DNA from: Mesorhizobium sp. CU3
GTDB taxonomy: Bacteria; Pseudomonadota; Alphaproteobacteria; Rhizobiales; Rhizobiaceae
Length of the DNA stretch: 64,000 bases
Direction of reading: 5' to 3'
NCBI RefSeq assembly: GCF_006442965.1
Contig: NZ_VFWX01000006.1
Span: forward strand, 1 to 64,000
The translations under genes were made by a program, and so were the position numbers. Of this stretch, positions 1 to 7,931 are shown piece after piece. The notes below the pieces were generated by a model that ran no database searches, had not been told where the DNA came from, and was given only the letters and a program-made list of their open reading frames with translations. The first letter of the stretch is position 1, and every line of letters starts with the position of its first letter.

Positions 1-82
1 TTTCGATCAGCAGCCAGAGCGCGGGGGCGGCGGCGACGAAGCCGACGCCGCCGGTCAGGGTGAAGCGGACGAGGCGGCCCAC
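1..82 (-). CDS. GtrA-family membrane protein, N-terminal fragment
   Basis: The first codons of a minus-strand gene run off the left edge. It starts with GTG at 82 and reads MGRLVRFTLTGGVGF, then a hydrophobic stretch, the usual beginning of GtrA-like four-helix membrane proteins that help flip polyprenyl-linked sugars. The GTG shares one base with the TAG stop of the GT2 gene upstream, so the two are translationally coupled. GT2 plus GtrA is a standard pair for lipid-linked sugar transfer. Only about 27 residues are visible, so the family call rests on this start and on the context. Confidence 0.6.
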   Translation of the reverse strand, partial: MGRLVRFTLTGGVGFVAAAPALWLLIE

Positions 83-1071
83 TATGCTGCCCGCGAGGCC
101 TTGCCTGGCTCGCTCTTTGCCGGTTGGCGCTCGGCGCGGTCGGACGAGATCGACAGATAGAAGATGCGTTTCTGCTCGGCGCGGCCGCGCGAGACTGAAT
201 CGAGGATCAGCCCGGTCATCATCGACAGCATCGCCAGCAACAGCATGCCGATCGACAGCACCCAGGTCGGCATGCGCGGCACCAGGCCCGTCTCGACGAA
301 CTCGATCACCACCGGGATCATCAGGCCGATGCTCGCGGACAGGAAGAACAGGGCGAAGGTGCCGAAGAAGCGCAGCGGCTGCGTCTCCTTCATCAGCATG
401 GCGAACATCCACAGGATCCTGGCGCCGTCGCGGAAGGTCGACAGCTTCGACGATGAGCCTTCCGGGCGGCGGCCGTAGTCGAGCGGCATCTCGCTGACCG
501 GCAGTTTCAGCTGAGAAGCGTGCACCGACATTTCGGTCTCGATCTCGAAGCCGCCGGAAACCGCCGGGAAGCTCTTGACGAAGCGGCGCGAAAAGACGCG
601 ATAGCCTGAAAAGATGTCGGTGAAATCAGTACCGAACAGGCCCTTGTAGAGGCGGTTGAAGATGCGGTTGCCGAAGGCATGGCCGTTGCGGCCGGCATCG
701 TCGGTGACGCCGCGCCTGGTGCCCACGACCATGTCGGAACGCTCGGTCTGCAGGATGTTGATCAGCTGCGGCGCGTCTTCCGGCGCGTAGGTGCCGTCGC
801 CGTCGGCCATCACATAGATGTCGGCGTCGATGTCGGCGAACATGCGGCGCACGACATTGCCCTTGCCCTGGCGCGGCTCGCGCACCACGATGGCGCCGGC
901 GGCGCGGGCCTTCAGCGCGGTGAGGTCCTTGGAATTGTTGTCGTAGACATAGATCGCCGCCGAAGGCAGCGTCTCGCGGAAGCGCCGCACGACCTCGGCG
1001 ATCGTCAGCTCTTCGTTGTAGCAGGGCAGGAGCACGGCGATGACCGGCTCGTTGCGGACTTCATGCGGCAT
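82..1071 (-). CDS. Glycosyltransferase family 2 (polyprenyl-phosphate sugar transferase type)
   Basis: A 329-residue membrane-anchored GT2 enzyme, probably moving a sugar from a nucleotide donor to polyprenyl phosphate. The GT-A fold signatures are visible: LLPCYNEE near residues 14-21, and MADGDGT near 88-94 holding the metal-binding D-x-D. Two hydrophobic C-terminal segments (about 235-258 and 270-290) anchor it. An upstream in-frame ATG at 1110 exists, but the start at 1071 has a GGAG six bases before it and begins MPHEVRNEP, just before the catalytic domain. It is followed by the GtrA fragment. The acceptor sugar cannot be read from the sequence. Confidence 0.88.
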   Translation of the reverse strand: MPHEVRNEPVIAVLLPCYNEELTIAEVVRRFRETLPSAAIYVYDNNSKDLTALKARAAGAIVVREPRQGKGNVVRRMFADIDADIYVMADGDGTYAPEDAPQLINILQTERSDMVVGTRRGVTDDAGRNGHAFGNRIFNRLYKGLFGTDFTDIFSGYRVFSRRFVKSFPAVSGGFEIETEMSVHASQLKLPVSEMPLDYGRRPEGSSSKLSTFRDGARILWMFAMLMKETQPLRFFGTFALFFLSASIGLMIPVVIEFVETGLVPRMPTWVLSIGMLLLAMLSMMTGLILDSVSRGRAEQKRIFYLSISSDRAERQPAKSEPGKASRAA

Positions 1072-1186
1072 GTCTGTCTCCGGGCGCCCGACCAGGCTGC
1101 AGCTGTGCATTCGGGGCTGCTTTACTATTTATTGAAGCCGTTAAGGCTAGGTTTAAGCCGATCCCCACCCTGCAAAGGCCTCGGCA

Positions 1187-2986
1187 ATGGGCATAGCCAA
1201 GCAAGGCGCCGCCACCTGGAAGTCCGACCTCGTACTGGCGTTAATTGCCGCGCTGGTCGGACTGGCGTTCAACGCGGCGATGGGCTTCAGCGGCCTGACC
1301 GACGCCGGTGGCGACAATGACAGCCTGTTGCAGCTGGTCGAGGTGCGCGACCTGCTTGACGGCCAGGGCTGGTTCGACATGCATCAGTACCGGATGGGAC
1401 TGGAAGGCGGCTTCGTCATGCACTGGTCGCGGCTGCTCGACGCGCCGCTGGCGGCGGGCATGGCCGGCCTCGCGTGGCTCACCGGCAGCATGCCGCTCGC
1501 CGAGAAGGTGGTGCAGGTGGCCTGGCCGTCGCTGCTGTTCTTCGGCACGCTGTTCTCCATCGCCCGCGCGGCGCGCAGTTTTGCAGGCGCCGGCGCGGTG
1601 CTGCCCGCCATCGTCATCGGTGGCACCGCCCTCCATTTCATTGGTATCTATGACCCCGGCGCGCTCGATCACCATAATGTCCAGCTGATGCTGACCATAG
1701 CCAGCCTCGCGCTGTTGCTCGAGGCGCCGGCGCGGCCCGGCGCCGCGCTGTTTTCCGGTATTTGCGCCGCGCTGACGATTGCCATCGGCATGGAATCGGC
1801 CCCCTATGCCGCCACGCTCGGCGCCTGCGTGGCGCTGCTCTTCGTCGCCGACTCCACCGGCGAACGCACGATTGCCCGCGACTTCGGGCTTGGTTTCGCC
1901 GGCATCTCGGCACTTGTCTTCTTCGCCACGGTCCAGCCTTCAACATGGGGCGTCGCGCAATGCGATGCGTTCTCGGTCGCGCAATTCGCCGTCGCTGCGA
2001 TCGCCGGTACCGGCCTGGCATTGATCGCCTCCTTCGATGCCGCCGTCCGCGACCGGCGGCGCCGGCTGCTGTCGCTTGCCGCGCTTGGCGTTTTGCTTGG
2101 CGTGGTCGTGGCAGTGCTCTTCCCGCAATGCCTCGCCGCGCCCTATGCCAATCTCGATCCGCGCCTCAAGGAGCTTTGGCTCGACCATATCGATGAGGCC
2201 CAGTCGCTGGTCACATTGCTGATCCACGAACCGGCGCGTGTCTTTGCACGCTACGCGACGCCGCTGGTCGCGATCATCCTGATGGTCCTGCGGCTCTTGC
2301 GTGGCGGCTGGCGGCGCCAGGACAGCCTTGTCGCAGCGCTGCTCGTCATTGCTTTCACGGTCGGCGCCTGGGAGGTGCGGGCCACGACATTCTCGATCGC
2401 CTTTGCGGTCATCCCGTTATCGGCCTGGGTCGCGAAATGGCGCGCGCGGGCCGAAGCCAACGCCTCGCTCGGCATGGGGTTGCGCCTTGCCGTTGTCTGG
2501 CTGGTATCGGTCAATCCGGTCTGGACCGGCGCCGCGGCCGCCACGTCACTGGCGTTCGACAAGGACGCCGCCGCCGCGCCCGATGCAAATGCTGATCCGA
2601 GCTGCCGCAAGCAGTCGAGCTTCGAACCGCTCGGCCGCATGCCCGACACCACGGTGCTTGCGATCTCCAACCTCGGCTCGCCGATCCTCGCCTATACCGG
2701 CCATCGCGTCTTCGCCGGCCCCTATCACCGCAACGTCGCCGGCAATCTCGCGGCGCTGGACGCTTTGCTGGGTTCGGCCGACGAGGCGCACAAAATCGTC
2801 GAATCGCACCATGTCGGCCTGGTCGCCATCTGCCGCGGCAACGCCGAGAGCCTGATCCTGACGGAGAAGGCGCCGCGGGGCTTCCTTGCCGGCCTGTTCG
2901 ACGGCAGCGTGCCGGACTGGCTCGAGCCGGTCGCCGAGACCAAGGGCGACCCGGTGGAACTCTATCGTGTGAAGAACGGCGGTTAG
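1187..2986 (+). CDS. Polytopic membrane protein, GT-C glycosyltransferase-like
   Basis: 599 residues with about ten or more hydrophobic segments and a soluble C-terminal part. The first periplasmic loop (about 40-90) has an acidic GGDNDS, an Arg (VEVRDLL) and MHWSRLLDAP, resembling the acidic/Arg first loop of GT-C enzymes such as STT3 or PMT. From memory, related alphaproteobacterial proteins usually carry D-x-D-D here; this copy has D-N-D-S. It is divergent from the GT2/GtrA pair, which fits use of a lipid-linked sugar, but this is inference. Most databases would call it hypothetical. Confidence 0.75.
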   Translation: MGIAKQGAATWKSDLVLALIAALVGLAFNAAMGFSGLTDAGGDNDSLLQLVEVRDLLDGQGWFDMHQYRMGLEGGFVMHWSRLLDAPLAAGMAGLAWLTGSMPLAEKVVQVAWPSLLFFGTLFSIARAARSFAGAGAVLPAIVIGGTALHFIGIYDPGALDHHNVQLMLTIASLALLLEAPARPGAALFSGICAALTIAIGMESAPYAATLGACVALLFVADSTGERTIARDFGLGFAGISALVFFATVQPSTWGVAQCDAFSVAQFAVAAIAGTGLALIASFDAAVRDRRRRLLSLAALGVLLGVVVAVLFPQCLAAPYANLDPRLKELWLDHIDEAQSLVTLLIHEPARVFARYATPLVAIILMVLRLLRGGWRRQDSLVAALLVIAFTVGAWEVRATTFSIAFAVIPLSAWVAKWRARAEANASLGMGLRLAVVWLVSVNPVWTGAAAATSLAFDKDAAAAPDANADPSCRKQSSFEPLGRMPDTTVLAISNLGSPILAYTGHRVFAGPYHRNVAGNLAALDALLGSADEAHKIVESHHVGLVAICRGNAESLILTEKAPRGFLAGLFDGSVPDWLEPVAETKGDPVELYRVKNGG

Positions 2987-3050
2987 AAAAGAGTGTGCCT
3001 CAAGCCTGAAAAATCGTTTTCGCGATACGTTTCCTAAAGGGTTTGCTGCC

Positions 3051-3083
3051 AGTCTCCGTGCAAATAAAGTCTCCGCGCAAATA
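3051..3083. repeat. Two 16-bp direct repeats before the GGDEF/EAL gene
   Basis: AGTCTCCGYGCAAATA occurs at 3051-3066 and again at 3068-3083, differing at one base and spaced 17 bp start to start. The pair lies 24-56 bp before the start of the GGDEF/EAL gene. It could be a tandem regulator site or a small duplication; the sequence does not say which. Confidence 0.6.
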
Positions 3084-3106
3084 CAGAAGTTCATCACAGG
3101 GACATA

Positions 3107-4456
3107 ATGCAAACGACGTTTGGCACCGGACAGCCAGGCAAGGAAAACTCGGATCTGGCCTTCACCGATCCGTTGACCGGGCTTGGCAACCATCGTCGCT
3201 TCTTCGACAAGGTCGATCGCCTGATCAGCGACCGGGCCGACGATCCTGCGCCCTTCACGGTCGGCATCCTCGACCTCGACGGCTTCAAACCGATCAACGA
3301 CCTGTTTGGCCATAAGGCAGGCGACGATATATTGGTCCAGGTGGCAATGCGGCTGCGCGCCTCGATGGACGGCTACTCCACCGTGTGCCGCATCGGCGCC
3401 GACGAATTCGCCTTCCTCTATCCGATGGTGTTCTCGGAGGAGCAGGCGGCCGAGAAGTCGCGCATGCTGATCGAAATCCTGTCGGCGCCCTACGACGTCG
3501 GCGAGCGCACCGCCAGGCTGTCGGCTTCGGTCGGCTGCTCGCTGTTCTACTCCGGCGACGAGACCACCGAGATCCTGATCAACAAGGCCGAGACCGCGCT
3601 CTACCACGCCAAGCGTTCGGGCCGCGGCCGCGTCGTCGTCTACACACGCGAGATGGAAGAGGCGGCCAAGCGCGTCACCCGCATCGAGCAGGCGCTGCGC
3701 CGCGCCGTCTCGGCCGGCGAGGTCGAGCCGCATTTCCAGCCAATCGTCGACCTGAACAGCCGCCGCACCATCGGCTTCGAGACGCTGGCGCGCTGGACCG
3801 ACCGCGACCTCGGCGTCGTGCCGCCATCTGTCTTCATCCCGATCGCAGAGGAGCGCGGCATCATCGGCCCGCTGTCGCAGCTGGTGTTGCGCAAGGCGAC
3901 CGAGGCGGCGCGCTGCTGGCCGAGGGAACTGTTCCTATCCTTCAACCTGTCGCCCTCGCAGCTCGTCGACCAGAACACCGGCCTGCATATATTGGCGATC
4001 CTTGAGCGCACCGGCTTCGACCCGCGCCGGTTGGAAATCGAGATCACCGAGACCGGCCTGATGAACGATCCGGCTTCGGCGGAAAAGATACTCGAGGATC
4101 TGCGCCGCGTCGGCATCCGCGTCTCGCTCGACGATTTCGGCACCGGCCAATCGTCGCTCGGCCGCCTGCGTGAATTCCATTTCGACAAACTCAAGATCGA
4201 CCGCGCCTTCGTCTCCTCGATCCTCGACGACCGGCCGTCGGAGCACATCATCCGCGCCATACTCGCCATGTGCGAGGGGCTCGGCATGGATGTCGTGGCC
4301 GAAGGCATCGAGGAAGAGGCGCAGGCCGACCGCCTGGTCCAGTTCGGCTGCGCCGGCGGCCAGGGTTATCTGTTCGGCAAGCCGGCCGATGCCGACGCCA
4401 CGCTCGGCTATCTGCGCGATTCCTATCGCGGCGCGCTCTACGCCAAGGCGATCTGA
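3107..4456 (+). CDS. GGDEF/EAL c-di-GMP protein, probable phosphodiesterase
   Basis: 449 residues with no membrane segment or sensor domain. The GGDEF domain (about 15-180) has LDLDGFKPIND but reads RIGADEF at 95-101, so the second glycine of GGDEF is Ala, and no RxxD inhibitory site precedes it; cyclase activity is doubtful. The EAL domain (about 190-445) keeps the expected catalytic set: FETLARW at 224-230, the Asn of SFNLSP, EITETG, DDFGTG, the Lys of LKIDRAF and VAEGIEE. It therefore probably hydrolyses c-di-GMP, with the GGDEF half perhaps a GTP-binding regulator. The start ATG at 3107 follows an AGGGA. Confidence 0.9.
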   Translation: MQTTFGTGQPGKENSDLAFTDPLTGLGNHRRFFDKVDRLISDRADDPAPFTVGILDLDGFKPINDLFGHKAGDDILVQVAMRLRASMDGYSTVCRIGADEFAFLYPMVFSEEQAAEKSRMLIEILSAPYDVGERTARLSASVGCSLFYSGDETTEILINKAETALYHAKRSGRGRVVVYTREMEEAAKRVTRIEQALRRAVSAGEVEPHFQPIVDLNSRRTIGFETLARWTDRDLGVVPPSVFIPIAEERGIIGPLSQLVLRKATEAARCWPRELFLSFNLSPSQLVDQNTGLHILAILERTGFDPRRLEIEITETGLMNDPASAEKILEDLRRVGIRVSLDDFGTGQSSLGRLREFHFDKLKIDRAFVSSILDDRPSEHIIRAILAMCEGLGMDVVAEGIEEEAQADRLVQFGCAGGQGYLFGKPADADATLGYLRDSYRGALYAKAI

Positions 4457-4610
4457 CCGCGCTTTTCCAGCCGCTCAATGGACCGGCTGCCGCCGCGCTG
4501 GCGGCGCGCCGATCATTTGTCAGACATTTGCCGGAAATCCGACGTTTCTCCCCTTGCCCCCACGCTTTGTCTGGCTAGGATGCGCGCCGGCCAAAGGGAG
4601 ACGGAAAATC

Positions 4611-5378
4611 ATGATGCCATCGGCGCGTTTCGCCGACCTCGACGGCGCCTCGGTGCTGATCACCGGCGGCGGATCCGGCATTGGCGCCGCGCTGACCGAA
4701 GGGTTCTTGCGCCAGGGCGCCAAGGTCGCCTTCATCGACATCGCCGACAAGTCGAGCACCGCGCTTGCCGACCGCCTGGAACAGGAGCTTGGCCGACGCC
4801 CGCTCTACATACGGGCCGACCTGCGCCACATCGAGGTGCTGCGCGCCGCCGCGGCGAAGGCCGCTGATGCGCATGGCGATGTCACGGTGCTGATCAACAA
4901 TGCAGCGCTCGACGACCGCCATGCGGTCGAAGACGTCACCGCCGATTACTGGGACAACAACCTCGCCATCAATCTCAGACCGCATTTCTTCACGGCGCAG
5001 GCGGTGGCGCCGGGCATGAAACGGGCCGGCGGCGGCTCGATCATCAACTTCACCTCGACCTCCTACCTGATCAACCACCCCGACATGCCAGCCTATACCG
5101 CCGCCAAGGCGGGCATTCTCGGCCTGACCAAGGGCCTCGCCGGCAAGCTTGGCGCCGACCGCATACGCGTCAACGCGGTGGCACCCGGCTGGGTCATCAC
5201 CGAACGCCAGCGCGAGCTCTGGGTCACCGATGAAGGGTTGAAGGCCCATGTCGCCAAGCAGTGCATCAAGGACGTCATGCAGCCGGACGACATAGTGGGC
5301 ACAGTGCTGTTCCTGGCATCGGACGCCTCGCGCATGCTGACCGCCCAAATGCTGATCGTCGACGGAGGTTTCCTATGA
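4611..5378 (+). CDS. SDR-family sugar dehydrogenase (probable galactose/aldose dehydrogenase)
   Basis: 255-residue classical short-chain dehydrogenase/reductase. The nucleotide-binding TGGGSGIG is near residue 18, NNA near 98, a Ser-Tyr-x3-Lys active site around TSTSYL...YTAAKAG, and the family-typical C-terminus DGGFL. The start at 4611 is preceded by AGGGAGA. Its stop overlaps the ATG of dgoK, and it heads an operon with dgoK, dgoA and a lactonase. Oxidation of D-galactose (or a related aldose) to its lactone is therefore the likely reaction. Substrate is inferred from context, because SDR sequences do not fix it. Confidence 0.88.
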   Translation: MMPSARFADLDGASVLITGGGSGIGAALTEGFLRQGAKVAFIDIADKSSTALADRLEQELGRRPLYIRADLRHIEVLRAAAAKAADAHGDVTVLINNAALDDRHAVEDVTADYWDNNLAINLRPHFFTAQAVAPGMKRAGGGSIINFTSTSYLINHPDMPAYTAAKAGILGLTKGLAGKLGADRIRVNAVAPGWVITERQRELWVTDEGLKAHVAKQCIKDVMQPDDIVGTVLFLASDASRMLTAQMLIVDGGFL

Positions 5379-6310
5379 GCACAGCCCCCGCGGTCGCTGC
5401 GCTGGATTGGGGCACAACCAGGCTGCGCGCCTGGCTGCTCGACGATGCCGGCAAGGTGCTTGCCGAGCGGCGCGGCGACGACGGATTGATCACCGCGCGC
5501 GAAAAAGGTTTTTCGACCGTGCTGGAAGGCCACTTGGCCGCCATGGGCGCGCCGCAGGCGCTGCCGGTAATCATCTGTGGCATGGCCGGTTCGCGCCAGG
5601 GCTGGATCGAGGCGCCCTATGTGGACGTGCCGTCACCGATCGACGCGATCCTGCGGGGTGCGGCCCGCATCGAGGGCGAGCGCCGCGACATCCGGATCGT
5701 GCCGGGCCTGGCGCAGCGGCTGGCCGATGCGCCGGATGTGATGCGCGGCGAGGAAACTCAGCTTGCCGGCGCCGGTTTGCCGGCAAAGGGAAGGCATCTC
5801 GTCTGCATGCCCGGTACGCATTCGAAATGGGTTTCGGTCGAGGACGGCGCGGTCGCCGGCTTCGGCACCTGGCCGACCGGCGAGCTGTTCTCGGTGCTTG
5901 CCGCGCATTCGATCCTGAAACATTCGCTGGGCGAACACCCGGCGCCGGTCGCCGCCCACAGCCCGTTCTTCCGGCAATGGTGCGAGCGGGCCTTGGGCGA
6001 GGGCGGCGACGTCACCTCGAAACTGTTCGCCATCCGCGCCGCCGGGCTGCTGCAGGATCTGAAAGCCGAAGAGGCGGCGGCGGCGTTGTCAGGGCTCTTG
6101 ATCGGCGGCGAGATCGCTTCGGCGAAGCGGCGCTATGGCGCAAGCGAGGCGCCTGTGGCGCTGGTCGCCTCCGGCGCGCTGGCGACGCTTTACGGTTCCG
6201 CGCTGGGTTTTGCCGGGCTTGCCTTTCGCACCGTCGACGCCGATGAAGCGGTGCGCGCCGGCCTTGTCGAGGCGGCGCGCGAGAACGGCATGATTGGAGA
6301 CGCTCGATGA
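5375..6310 (+). CDS. dgoK: 2-dehydro-3-deoxygalactonokinase
   Basis: 311 residues. Phosphorylates 2-keto-3-deoxygalactonate with ATP, the penultimate step of the De Ley-Doudoroff (DgoK-DgoA) branch of galactonate breakdown. The N-terminal ALDWGTTRLRAWLLD is the phosphate-1 loop of the sugar-kinase/actin fold; CMPGTHSKWV and GLLIGGEI are family landmarks. ATGA overlap with the SDR stop at its start and with dgoA at its end shows tight coupling. Length is typical for DgoK. Confidence 0.93.
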   Translation: MSTAPAVAALDWGTTRLRAWLLDDAGKVLAERRGDDGLITAREKGFSTVLEGHLAAMGAPQALPVIICGMAGSRQGWIEAPYVDVPSPIDAILRGAARIEGERRDIRIVPGLAQRLADAPDVMRGEETQLAGAGLPAKGRHLVCMPGTHSKWVSVEDGAVAGFGTWPTGELFSVLAAHSILKHSLGEHPAPVAAHSPFFRQWCERALGEGGDVTSKLFAIRAAGLLQDLKAEEAAAALSGLLIGGEIASAKRRYGASEAPVALVASGALATLYGSALGFAGLAFRTVDADEAVRAGLVEAARENGMIGDAR

Positions 6311-6942
6311 GCCAGACCGCACCCTTCCCGAAGCTGAAGCGCGGCCTTGTCGCCATCCTGCGCGGCCTCAAGCCGTCGGAAGCGATCCCGATTGGCCAGG
6401 CGCTGTTCGACGCCGGCATCGAGGCGATCGAGGTGCCGCTTAATTCGCCGGAGCCGTTTTCCTCGATCACCCGGATCGTCGAGGTTCTTCCGAAGACCGC
6501 GCTGGTCGGCGCCGGCACGGTGCTGACCGGCGCCGATGTCGACGCCTTGCATCTGGCCGGCGGCAAGTTGCTGGTCAGCCCCAACATCGATGCCGAGGTC
6601 ATGGGCCGCGCCATGCAGCATGGCATGGTCACCATGCCCGGCGTGTTCACGCCGACCGAGGCTTTCCTGGCGATCCGGCTCGGCGCCTCGGCGCTGAAGT
6701 TTTTTCCGGCAAGCGTGCTCGGCGCGTCCGGCATTGCCGCCATCCGCGCCGTGCTGCCGGCGACGACGCCGATCGGCGCGGTCGGTGGCGTCTCCGACAA
6801 GGACTTTGCCGGCTACAAGGCGGTCGGCGTCAGTGTCTTCGGGTTGGGGTCGAGCCTCTACAAGCCCGGCGCGACGGTCGAGGATGTGGCTGAGCGCGCC
6901 CGCGCCGCGGTCGCGGCCTGGGATGAAGCCTTCGGAGGATGA
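6307..6942 (+). CDS. dgoA: 2-dehydro-3-deoxy-6-phosphogalactonate aldolase
   Basis: 211-residue class I aldolase of the KDPG/KDPGal family, splitting KDPGal into pyruvate and glyceraldehyde 3-phosphate. Visible landmarks are VAILRG near the N-terminus, the Glu of IEVPLNSP, GAGTVL, and the Schiff-base Lys in ALKFFPAS. The start overlaps dgoK by ATGA and the end overlaps the lactonase gene the same way. Placement directly after dgoK favours KDPGal over KDPG as the substrate. Confidence 0.93.
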   Translation: MSQTAPFPKLKRGLVAILRGLKPSEAIPIGQALFDAGIEAIEVPLNSPEPFSSITRIVEVLPKTALVGAGTVLTGADVDALHLAGGKLLVSPNIDAEVMGRAMQHGMVTMPGVFTPTEAFLAIRLGASALKFFPASVLGASGIAAIRAVLPATTPIGAVGGVSDKDFAGYKAVGVSVFGLGSSLYKPGATVEDVAERARAAVAAWDEAFGG

Positions 6943-7817
6943 CAATGGACGGCGTTTCGGTGTTTTCCGACCACATCTGCGAGCTCGGCGAGGGGCCGAG
7001 CTACGATCCCGCCACCCACACGCTGTTCTGGTTCGACATCGTCAACGGCAAGCTGGTCGAAAAGCCGCTCGACGGCGCATTGAAGGTGCATGACCTCGGC
7101 GTCATGGCCAGCGCCATCGCCGTCATCGACGACAAGCGCCAGTTGATCGCCACCGAGACGGGGCTGCAGGTCCGCGACGTCGCGACCGGCAGGCTGACCT
7201 TGCACACGCCGATCGAGGCCGACGATCCGCTGACCCGCTCCAACGATTCTCGCGTCCATCCCTGCGGGGCGTTGTGGACCGGCACGATGGGCAAGGGCGA
7301 GGAGAAAGGCGCCGGCTCGATCTACTGGTTCTTCAAGGGCGAATTGCGCCGGCTGTTTTCCGGCATCACCGTGTCGAATTCGATCTGCTTTTCCGGGGAC
7401 GGCACGATCGCCTATTACACCGACACGGCGACCGGGTTGCTGATGCGAGTCGCCTGCGATCCGGCGACCGGCCTGCCGACGGGCGAAGCGAAAGTCTTCG
7501 TCGATCATCGCGCCTCGAAAGGTTATGTCGACGGCTCGGTCGTCGACCGCGACGGCGTGCTGTGGAACGCCGTCTGGGGCGGCAAGGCGGTCAAGGCCTA
7601 TGCGCCCGACGGAACGCTGCTGCGCGAGATTGCCATGCCGGTGACCCAGCCTTCCTGCCCGGCCTTTGTCGGCGCCAAGGCCGACCGGCTGGCGGTGACC
7701 TCGGCCTGGAAAGGTAAGGACGAGAAGCAGCGCAAGCTCGATCCGCAGGCGGGCATGACCTTCCTGCTCGACATTCCGGTCAAAGGCCGCTTCGAGCCTC
7801 GCGTGCTGATCGCCTGA
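6939..7817 (+). CDS. SMP-30/gluconolaconase-family lactonase
   Basis: 292-residue six-bladed beta-propeller of the SMP-30/LRE family. The metal-binding residues are recognisable in context: the Glu of ELGEGPSYD, the Asn of TRSNDSRVHPCG, the Asn of TVSNSICFS and the Asp of YVDGSVVDRDG. It probably opens the galactono-lactone made by the SDR enzyme. It overlaps dgoA by ATGA; a second Met two codons in (6945) is possible. A dehydratase making 2-keto-3-deoxygalactonate is absent here and must be supplied from elsewhere. Confidence 0.88.
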   Translation: MTMDGVSVFSDHICELGEGPSYDPATHTLFWFDIVNGKLVEKPLDGALKVHDLGVMASAIAVIDDKRQLIATETGLQVRDVATGRLTLHTPIEADDPLTRSNDSRVHPCGALWTGTMGKGEEKGAGSIYWFFKGELRRLFSGITVSNSICFSGDGTIAYYTDTATGLLMRVACDPATGLPTGEAKVFVDHRASKGYVDGSVVDRDGVLWNAVWGGKAVKAYAPDGTLLREIAMPVTQPSCPAFVGAKADRLAVTSAWKGKDEKQRKLDPQAGMTFLLDIPVKGRFEPRVLIA

Positions 7818-7931
7818 CGGCAACGGTTCCGGCGCTGTCACGCAACCGCCCGTGCCGGTCGGTTTCCCGCAAGCCGATCGCCGGGACCGTGCGATGGTAG
7901 CGCCCTGAATCTGACCAGGGCAGTCCGTTCC

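Noticed and set aside
2546..3733. 395-codon minus-strand open frame
   Set aside because: Crosses the intergenic gap and overlaps two real genes antisense; low-complexity composition.
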